From positions 1-11,971 of the forward strand of contig CAUJFU010000337.1 in the NCBI GenBank assembly GCA_963169055.1: a stretch of DNA of 11,971 nucleotides, given 5' to 3'. A program made the translations under genes and the position numbers. Of the stretch, positions 6,908 through 11,971 are shown in pieces (positions within the stretch are counted from its first letter, which is position 1; each line of letters starts with the position of its first letter). Origin of the DNA: Myxococcota bacterium. Its GTDB lineage: Bacteria > Myxococcota_C > UBA6777. Below the pieces are notes generated by a model. That model saw only the letters and a program-made list of their open reading frames with translations. It did no database searches and had not been told where the DNA came from.

Positions 6908-7735
6908 TTAGGGATGGGTGTGTTTGTGGGGGGTGGGGAGGGGGGCTTGTTTTGGGGCGATCTTGGGGATCTGTTGAACGCCTTTGGGCAGAGGGCGTTG
7001 GGTGTTGAGTTTGATTGCAGGAGGGAGGATCTTGAGTGTGGGCAGCGGCAAGACTTTGACTTGCTGGAAGTCTTGCCAATGCTGGCGCATTCGGCTCTTG
7101 AGGACGCGCAGACTGGTGAGCGCGGTGGGATCTTTGATCTGCGCTTGGGGGGTCGGATAGGCCGAGAGCTTGTGATAGCTTCGCGCAACAATGGCCTCGG
7201 CGGAAAAGCTTGCGCCTGTGGGAGGGCGCAAGATGTGCCATTGGCCTTGGGTCCAACCGACAAGCAGATACTCGTTGGCAGGGAGGTACTGGCTCGCTTC
7301 CAAGACTGCGATCACTTCTTGGCCGACTTCAAAGTGCGGGCTGTTGGGCATCACCACACGGACATCGCCGATCTGACCGCCATAATGGCGGATCACCACT
7401 TCCTTCGGGGCTTTGCGACCGATGACTTCTTCTTGTACAGCAAGCGTCACCAACGTCACCACACCCATCTTGCGCGGAGCCCACACATAACGCTTTGCCG
7501 TCACACGGCCTTGCACGATCAACGTCGACTTGGCGACGACTTCTTTTTCACTGAGCTTGATCAGCGAGAGAGCATGAGCGTCTTGCATCGAACCCGCCAA
7601 AAGCACAAAGGCGAGACAGGTCCATAAATAGCCAAACCACGGATGTTGGGGGGATGTTTCTTTTTGGAAAGATCGAAGGGAAAGGATACATCGCTGATCT
7701 GCATATCCTTTGCTCGTTCGTTTGCTGCCTTGCAT
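6908..7735 (-). CDS. Secreted protein of unknown function, upstream partner of the matrixin protease
   Basis: The product is 275 residues. A long polar start (1-32) precedes a hydrophobic core (33-48) and a likely signal-peptidase site after QDAHA (residue 55). The mature region runs through VAKSTLIVQGRV, TLVTLAVQEEVIG, HYGGQIGDVRVVMPNSPHF, GQEVIAVLE and YLLVGWTQGQWHI, an all-beta pattern. From memory this matches a family of exported hypothetical proteins with a G-x-V...YGG...GD...P-x-F-x-x-G-E/Q-V...VG-x-x-Q-G signature, often found beside matrixin-like proteases. The last 80 residues are basic and Pro-rich (to PHKHTHP). AGGAG at 7743-7747 lies 7 nt before the ATG and fixes the start despite the long n-region. 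Its stop is 31 bp before the protease ATG, so the two are probably co-transcribed. It may be a chaperone, inhibitor or co-secreted partner; that is inference. The 3' end is extremely C-rich. Confidence 0.8.
   Translation of the reverse strand: MQGSKRTSKGYADQRCILSLRSFQKETSPQHPWFGYLWTCLAFVLLAGSMQDAHALSLIKLSEKEVVAKSTLIVQGRVTAKRYVWAPRKMGVVTLVTLAVQEEVIGRKAPKEVVIRHYGGQIGDVRVVMPNSPHFEVGQEVIAVLEASQYLPANEYLLVGWTQGQWHILRPPTGASFSAEAIVARSYHKLSAYPTPQAQIKDPTALTSLRVLKSRMRQHWQDFQQVKVLPLPTLKILPPAIKLNTQRPLPKGVQQIPKIAPKQAPLPTPHKHTHP
6928..6957 (+). other. G-run cluster (quadruplex-capable) opposite the 3' end of the secreted-protein gene
   Basis: Runs of G occur at 6928-6933 (6), 6935-6938 (4), 6940-6945 (6) and 6954-6957 (4), with loops of 1, 1 and 8 nt. 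On the coding (minus) strand these are CCC codons for the Pro-rich tail. Short loops make this a strong quadruplex candidate on the template strand. Confidence 0.5.
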
Positions 7736-7918
7736 TCTCTATCTCCTGTTGATTCCTAGGCTTTTTGGGATCTTGAAAACGGTGAGGTTTCCAGAAAAGA
7801 CGGGAGCTTACTTGTAGCAGAAAGGTCTTGGCTTTTTGCGTTCGTTTTTGGAACCGACGAGAGGCTCGTGGAAGGGGCGGAAAACGCGGGACACGGGCGC
7901 GAAAGACATCCGATGCTC
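7736..7918. other. 183-bp gap between glpK and the protease operon
   Basis: Both flanking genes run leftwards. I see no intrinsic terminator with a proper T-tract after glpK and no convincing -35/-10 pair for the operon, only the ribosome site at 7743-7747. An operon promoter and perhaps factor-dependent termination of glpK must lie here if the genes are expressed separately. Confidence 0.3.
7743..7747 (-). promoter_or_regulatory. Ribosome binding site of the secreted-protein gene
   Basis: On the minus strand AGGAG lies 7 nt before the ATG at 7735. It supports this start even though the signal peptide then has an unusually long n-region; the next Met (residue 49) would destroy the signal. 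Confidence 0.75.
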
Positions 7919-9400
7919 TCAAGCCAGACGCACGACTTTGTGCCAAAGCGCAAGGCGATCTTGGACGGTGACGGCGTCCATCTTTGGAGAAAAAGTGCGG
8001 TCTTCTTTCCATGTCTCCCGAATCTCCTCTGTCGAAGACCACAGCCCCGCCCCCAAGCCCGCAAGAAAAGCCGCCCCAAGAGCCGTCGTTTCGAGCATTT
8101 GTGGACGCACGATCGGCGCTTGCAAAAGATCCGATTGGAACTGCATCATCAAGTTGTTTTGTGAAGCTCCCCCATCCACTTTCAGCCCCGTGATCGGTTT
8201 GCCCAAGTCCGAGGCCATCGCCGTCAAGACATCGTGCGTCATAAAGGCGATCCCTTCGAGCGTTGCGCGTGCAAGATGCGCTGTGTTGGTTCCGCGTGTG
8301 ATCCCCCAGATCAAACCCCGCGCATCGGGATTCCAATACGGCGCACCAAGCCCCGTCAACGCTGGCACAAAGATCACGCCTCCGCTGTCTTCCACCGAGG
8401 CCGCAAGATCCTCACTTTCGGGACTTTTGGGAATGAACTTCATCTGATCGCGTAGCCATTGCACCGCAGCACCCGCAATAAACACACTCCCTTCAAGGGC
8501 ATACTGCGCGGCCTGTCCTTGGAGTTTCCATGCCACCGTCGTCAGTAGCCCATGCTCCGAAGGGATCGGCTTGATCCCTGTGTTGACCAGCAAAAACGCC
8601 CCTGTCCCATACGTGCATTTTGCATCTCCCACCGAAAAACAAGCCTGACCAAACAACGCCGATTGTTGGTCGCCTGCCATCCCTGCGATCGGAATGCCCG
8701 ATGGCAACGCACCTTCCGCAACTGTATGACCATAGATCTCCGCACTGCTCCGAATACTCGGCAACATCTTCATCGGCACGCGCAACGGGCCGCATAGATC
8801 TTCCGACCATTCAAGCGTATGCAGATCCATCAACAACGTCCGTGATGCGTTGCTTACATCCGTCACAAAGCTTCCTCCACCCGTCAGCCGCCACACCAGA
8901 TAGGTGTCGATCGTGCCAAAGCAAAGCTCGCCCTGTTCGGCCTTTGCGCGTGCGCCTTCCACGTTGTCCAAGATCCAGCGCACCTTGGTTCCCGAAAAAT
9001 AAGGATCCAACACAAGTCCCGTTTTTTCCCGATAGCGCGGCTCCAAACCCGCCTCTTTCAGCTCCCGACACAGGTCCGTTGTGCGGCGACATTGCCAAAC
9101 GATCGCGTTGTAGATCGGCTTGTGCGTCTTGCGATCCCAGACCACCGTGGTCTCCCGTTGGTTGGTGATCCCGATCGCCCCGATCTGATCGCCTCCCACC
9201 CCTGCCTGTTCCAAACACGCTTTGATCGCAGCTTGCACCGATTGCCAGATCGCTTCGGGATCATGCTCCACCCAACCCGGCCTCGGATAGATCTGCCCGT
9301 ACTCACAATTCGCTCGGCCTTTGACCTCCAACGCCCGATCCAAAAGCATCACTGTACTGCCCGTCGTCCCTTGATCGATCGACATCACATAACCCGCCAT
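7919..9400 (-). CDS. glpK: Glycerol kinase
   Basis: The product is 493 residues, the usual GlpK size. It phosphorylates glycerol with ATP to sn-glycerol 3-phosphate in the cytoplasm, the entry step of glycerol catabolism. Family marks: DQGTTGS (residues 9-15, phosphate loop), GITNQRETTVVWDR (77-90), LDPYFSGTKVRWIL (131-144), FGTIDTYLVW (161-170), AGDQQSALFGQ (242-252), YGTGAFLLVNTG (264-275), PALTGLGAPYW (346-356), and VDGGASQNN (408-416). The glycerol-binding residues of the E. coli enzyme (Arg83, Glu84, Tyr135, Asp245) are all present one position earlier (Arg82, Glu83, Tyr134, Asp244). The ATG at 9400 has AGGAGG 6 nt upstream. No glpF or glpD is adjacent. The gene diverges from the dikinase gene; the region between them is the likely control point. 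Confidence 0.97.
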   Translation of the reverse strand: MAGYVMSIDQGTTGSTVMLLDRALEVKGRANCEYGQIYPRPGWVEHDPEAIWQSVQAAIKACLEQAGVGGDQIGAIGITNQRETTVVWDRKTHKPIYNAIVWQCRRTTDLCRELKEAGLEPRYREKTGLVLDPYFSGTKVRWILDNVEGARAKAEQGELCFGTIDTYLVWRLTGGGSFVTDVSNASRTLLMDLHTLEWSEDLCGPLRVPMKMLPSIRSSAEIYGHTVAEGALPSGIPIAGMAGDQQSALFGQACFSVGDAKCTYGTGAFLLVNTGIKPIPSEHGLLTTVAWKLQGQAAQYALEGSVFIAGAAVQWLRDQMKFIPKSPESEDLAASVEDSGGVIFVPALTGLGAPYWNPDARGLIWGITRGTNTAHLARATLEGIAFMTHDVLTAMASDLGKPITGLKVDGGASQNNLMMQFQSDLLQAPIVRPQMLETTALGAAFLAGLGAGLWSSTEEIRETWKEDRTFSPKMDAVTVQDRLALWHKVVRLA

Positions 9401-9406
9401 CCGCTT

Positions 9407-9412
9407 CCTCCT
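9407..9412 (-). promoter_or_regulatory. Ribosome binding site of glpK
   Basis: AGGAGG on the minus strand lies 6 nt before the ATG at 9400. It decides the start: the frame stays open up to 9628, but the extra 76 residues are low-complexity, basic and absent from known glycerol kinases. Confidence 0.85.
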
Positions 9413-9499
9413 CACATGATGCTTGCGTCGCTTCTTTTGCCCTTGCTTCGGCGTTCTTCGCGACGGGTGGCTCGTTCTCTTCTCCCTCAACAAAAACGC

Positions 9500-9528
9500 A
9501 CTATACAAACCCCCCTCCACCAAGGGAA
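9500..9528 (-). promoter_or_regulatory. Candidate glpK promoter
   Basis: On the minus strand TATAGT (9505-9500, 5 of 6 to the -10 consensus) has TTCCCT (9528-9523, 3 of 6 to the -35) 17 bp upstream. Transcription would start near 9493, giving a leader of about 93 nt before the glpK ATG. The poor -35 suggests dependence on an activator or on another sigma factor, if the call is right. Confidence 0.35.
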
Positions 9529-9572
9529 GACCCATCCCTCCTGCCTCCTTTTCATCACCCTGATTTCTTTCC

Positions 9573-9601
9573 TTGACAAACCTCTTTCTTTCTTTTATTT
9601 G
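9573..9601 (+). promoter_or_regulatory. Candidate promoter of the dikinase gene
   Basis: TTGACA (9573-9578) is a perfect -35 box. At 17 bp downstream lies TATTTG (9596-9601), a weak -10 (3 of 6). Transcription would begin near 9608, at the first TGTTCA repeat, about 82 nt before the ATG. Confidence 0.45.
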
Positions 9602-9608
9602 ATGACCA

Positions 9609-9640
9609 TGTTCATCGAATATGTTCAATGAGTTTGTTCA
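9609..9640 (+). promoter_or_regulatory. Three TGTTCA repeats at exact 13-bp spacing
   Basis: TGTTCA begins at 9609, 9622 and 9635, all on the same strand with 7-bp spacers. The array sits right after the candidate dikinase promoter, a repressor position, and about 100 bp upstream of the candidate glpK promoter. The first unit also lies in an imperfect dyad, ATGTTCATCGAATAT, loosely like GlpR-type operators (TGTTCG...CGAACA). The binding protein is unknown. Confidence 0.5.
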
Positions 9641-9689
9641 CTAAAAATGAAGTGGAGATGCTCTAGCGGAAGAGAAGGCGGGCAAAGAG

Positions 9690-11971
9690 ATGGCGGTGTA
9701 TTGGTTTGGAGACGCAGAGACGAAGGAACTGGGTTTGGTGGGAGGGAAGGGCTGGAATTTGGGAGAGATGTATCGTGCGGGATTTCCTGTGCCGAAGGGT
9801 TTTTGTGTGAGTGCAAAGGCGTACGAACGTGTGTTAAAGATGCCGGGGATGTGGGAACAGATCAGCGAGTATTTGGAGAAGATGAAAGGCGCGGATATCA
9901 CGGCGAAACAGGCGTATGCGGAGCAGATTCGGTCGTTGTGGTGGGAAGTGGAGATCCCGAGAGACATTGCACAGGCTGTAAGCGAGGCTTACGAGGCGTT
10001 GGGGGGAGAGCGGTTGGTGGCGGTGCGGTCTTCGGCGACGGCGGAGGATCTGCCTGAGGCGAGCTTTGCGGGTCAACAAGAGACCTTTTTGGGGGTGAGA
10101 GGGCAAGAGACGCTGTTGGCGAAGGTGCGGTCTTGTTGGTCTTCGTTGTGGGCGTTGCGCTCGATGGATTACCGTGAGCGACAAGGTTTCCCACACGAAA
10201 ACGTGCGGCTGTCGGTGGTTGTGCAGGAGATGATCTCGCCCGATGTTGCGGGAGTGTTGTTTACGGTGAATCCGTTGAATGGACAGCCAGAGCAGATGCT
10301 GTTGAATGCGTCGTATGGGCTCGGAGAGACGGTGGTTTCGGGGCGTGTGACACCTGATACGTACACGTTGCACAAGGGCGAGCCGTTGCGTGTGATCGAA
10401 CGTGTGTTGGGCGAGAAGGCCGAGCGTTTGGATATGTTGCCTGAGAGTGGAACAGTGGCAACGTCCGTGGATGCGGAGGCAAGGGGCCGCTTTTCTTTGA
10501 GCGAGGGAGCGTTGCAAAAGCTGGTGCAGCTAGGGATGCGGGTGGAAGGGCATTACAGCGCGCCACAAGATATCGAGTGGGGCGGGGTGGGAGAGGAGGT
10601 GTTTTTGCTGCAAACGCGGCCTATCACGACGCTTGCGCAGCTCCCGCCGCCTTCGGAGGTGATCCCCACAAAGAAGCTGTCTTCTCTTCAATATCGGATC
10701 TTGGATGATATCTTGGAGCATTTTCCTGAGGCTCCGTATCCCTTGGATCATGCGTCGGTGGTCGATACTTACCAACAATTTTTGGATGCGACGCGGGCTT
10801 TGGGGATCACGATGACGCAGGCCAAGCAGATGATCCGTATGGATGAGAATGGTCGGCCTTTTGTGGAGATCGGGCGTATGGGGGCGAATCTGCGATTGTT
10901 GGGGTTGCCGTGGATCATATGGCGCAAGATGCGGCGCGATCCGTCGTTGTGGAGGACGGTCGAAGAAGATGGGGTTGCGCAGCGTTTGCAAGTGCTCCGA
11001 GAAGTGAAGATCGATTCTCTCGATGACAAGGGACTTGTGGAACATACAAAACAAGCGAATACTTTGGCTTCGGATGTGGGGAAGACGCGTTTTGCCGACT
11101 ACATCTACCCAGCGATCTTGCGTTCTGTTTGGCTCAAGCTGTTGATGCGTTTTGCGGGGCAGCGTGGAGCGGAGAGCTTTGATTTGTTGGGTGATCTCTC
11201 CTTCAAGACCGCAGAGATCCACCACGCTTTGTCTGAACTTGCGAAGACAGCGCGGCGCATCCCTTCGGTGGTGGCGTGGTTTCGTGAGGCGACGCCACCT
11301 CTGCATTTGGAGGATGTTGCAAAAATATCCGAAGCATCGGAGTTTGTGACGGCGTTTGATGCGTTTTTGAAACGCTACGGAGCGCGTACAAACAAGGTGT
11401 ATCTGCCCTTTTCCAACCTTTCGTGGGGTGAACAGCCTTCGGCGTTGCTTGCGACGCTTGCAGTGATGGTGCGTTCTTCCGATGCGGAACAAGACGAAGA
11501 GGCCCAACGCATCGAGCGGTACCGCCAGCTTGTACAACGGATCACGGCGAAGTTGCCGTGGTGGTTGCGGGGGTCTTTTACGCGGACGCTGGAGCGTTTT
11601 CGTGAGGGGCATATCGCGAGAGAAGCCACGTTGTTTGCGATCGAAGGGGCTTTTGTGCAGGCGCGGCGTGGGGTGCATACTTTGGCGCAGCGCTTTGTTG
11701 AAAGAGGTCTCCTACAAGACACAAGCGATGTGCGCTATCTAACACTCGAAGAGATCGAAGGGGCCGTTAACAAAAAGCTGGAATCAGAAGCGATCCAGTC
11801 GATGGTTGCGTCACGGAAAAAAGCGCGTCGAACAGCGCAGTCCTTGTGGCAAGCAAGGCCCGTCCTTTCAAGAAGCTCCGAAAAAGGCGTATACAAGGGC
11901 ATCGCAGGAAGCCCGGGCCAAGCGACAGGAACGGTTTGTGTGGTGACGGGTGTCGATGCGTTTTTCAAGCT
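9690..11971 (+). CDS. PEP synthase / rifampicin phosphotransferase-type dikinase (3' end outside window)
   Basis: 760 residues are visible and the frame is open to the window end. The N-terminal ATP-grasp part (1-315) has LVGGKGWNLGEM (16-27), AVRSSATAEDLPEASFAGQQ (111-130), VVVQEMISPDVAGVLFTVNP (176-195), ASYGLGETVVSG (207-218), EGHYSAPQDIEW (286-297) and LLQTRPIT (306-313), the standard marks of PPDK_N domains. Residues about 330-720 are mostly helical and match no catalytic motif I know. GIAGSPG (737-743) opens the PEP-utilisers phospho-His domain, whose catalytic His lies beyond the window. This order, with the swivelling His domain last and a helical domain between, is that of rifampicin phosphotransferases; PEP synthase has a C-terminal PEP-binding barrel instead. 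Missing C-terminus prevents a firm choice. ATG 9690 is the only start between the in-frame stop at 9648 and the conserved domain; GAAGG precedes it by 11 nt. Confidence 0.85.
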   Translation, partial: MAVYWFGDAETKELGLVGGKGWNLGEMYRAGFPVPKGFCVSAKAYERVLKMPGMWEQISEYLEKMKGADITAKQAYAEQIRSLWWEVEIPRDIAQAVSEAYEALGGERLVAVRSSATAEDLPEASFAGQQETFLGVRGQETLLAKVRSCWSSLWALRSMDYRERQGFPHENVRLSVVVQEMISPDVAGVLFTVNPLNGQPEQMLLNASYGLGETVVSGRVTPDTYTLHKGEPLRVIERVLGEKAERLDMLPESGTVATSVDAEARGRFSLSEGALQKLVQLGMRVEGHYSAPQDIEWGGVGEEVFLLQTRPITTLAQLPPPSEVIPTKKLSSLQYRILDDILEHFPEAPYPLDHASVVDTYQQFLDATRALGITMTQAKQMIRMDENGRPFVEIGRMGANLRLLGLPWIIWRKMRRDPSLWRTVEEDGVAQRLQVLREVKIDSLDDKGLVEHTKQANTLASDVGKTRFADYIYPAILRSVWLKLLMRFAGQRGAESFDLLGDLSFKTAEIHHALSELAKTARRIPSVVAWFREATPPLHLEDVAKISEASEFVTAFDAFLKRYGARTNKVYLPFSNLSWGEQPSALLATLAVMVRSSDAEQDEEAQRIERYRQLVQRITAKLPWWLRGSFTRTLERFREGHIAREATLFAIEGAFVQARRGVHTLAQRFVERGLLQDTSDVRYLTLEEIEGAVNKKLESEAIQSMVASRKKARRTAQSLWQARPVLSRSSEKGVYKGIAGSPGQATGTVCVVTGVDAFFK

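Larger units (their letters stand above)
9401..9689. other. 289-bp divergent control region between glpK and the dikinase
   Basis: The plus strand is rich in C and T over 9400-9595, so the glpK leader is purine-rich. It holds candidate promoters for both genes, the glpK ribosome site and the 13-bp-spaced repeat array. No small gene is supported. Confidence 0.5.

Noticed and set aside
7860-7918. Terminator hairpin directly after glpK
   Set aside because: Short stems such as ACGAG-CCT-CTCGT and CGCG...CGCG exist, but none is long enough with a T-tract on the minus strand.
9401-9628. N-terminal extension of glpK by 76 codons
   Set aside because: The extension is basic, not hydrophobic enough for a signal and not part of the GlpK family. 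AGGAGG 6 nt before the ATG at 9400 marks the real start.
9647-10057. 136-codon frame on the plus strand at the start of the dikinase gene
   Set aside because: It is a Gly/Val-rich shadow in another frame; the dikinase frame beginning at 9690 covers the same DNA with strong family motifs.
10530-11678. 382-codon open frame antisense to the dikinase
   Set aside because: It is the Arg/His/Pro-rich mirror of the G-rich dikinase codons. The sense frame holds all dikinase motifs without interruption.

Overview
The window looks like chromosomal DNA of a Gram-negative bacterium with a rich secretome, most likely a Myxococcota or Bradymonadota-type lineage (former Deltaproteobacteria). The main reason is that two large secreted proteins end in a Cys-x-Cys, hydrophobic, Arg-cluster tail resembling the MYXO-CTERM surface-sorting signal. 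One is also a matrixin-type metalloprotease followed by a long cysteine-rich array, an architecture common in myxobacteria. Base composition by eye is in the mid-50s % GC, lower than Myxococcus itself, so the assignment to a lineage is only an inference. I see no rRNA, tRNA, CRISPR array, transposase or phage gene.

Layout. (1) 1-2262 (+): 3' part of a large surface protein with at least seven PKD/Ig-like repeats and a sorting tail; its start lies before the window. (2) 2263-2785: a 523-bp intergenic region with a possible terminator, a promoter-like pair whose 17-bp spacer is a perfect inverted repeat, and a perfect TGTGA-N6-TCACA (CRP-type) palindrome. (3) 2786-3535 (+): a small membrane protein with four hydrophobic segments, a possible PH-like cytoplasmic part and an Asp/Gly tail. 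(4) 3536-3792: a convergent gap with a strong, possibly bidirectional terminator and a G-run cluster. (5) 7735-6908 and 6876-3793 (-): a probable two-gene operon encoding a secreted protein of unknown function and a matrixin-like metalloprotease with six 8-Cys repeats and a sorting tail. (6) 9400-7919 (-): glpK, glycerol kinase, with every key residue visible. (7) 9401-9689: a divergent control region with candidate promoters on both strands and three TGTTCA repeats spaced exactly 13 bp apart. (8) 9690 to the window end (+): a dikinase of the PEP synthase / rifampicin phosphotransferase type, cut off by the window just as its C-terminal phospho-carrier domain begins.

How they fit together. 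The PKD protein and the protease carry almost the same tail, down to a 25-bp nucleotide segment with one difference, so both are probably handled by the same sorting and anchoring machinery and shown on the cell surface. The secreted protein upstream of the protease is separated from it by only 31 bp and may be its partner. glpK and the dikinase diverge from a shared control region and may be co-regulated at the glycerol/PEP node, but the dikinase substrate cannot be fixed from the visible part.

Unusual across the window: the long genes tend to be G-rich or balanced on the coding strand near their 5' ends and strongly C-rich, G-poor near their 3' ends. This produces G-run clusters on the opposite strand around the stop codons of the two operon genes.
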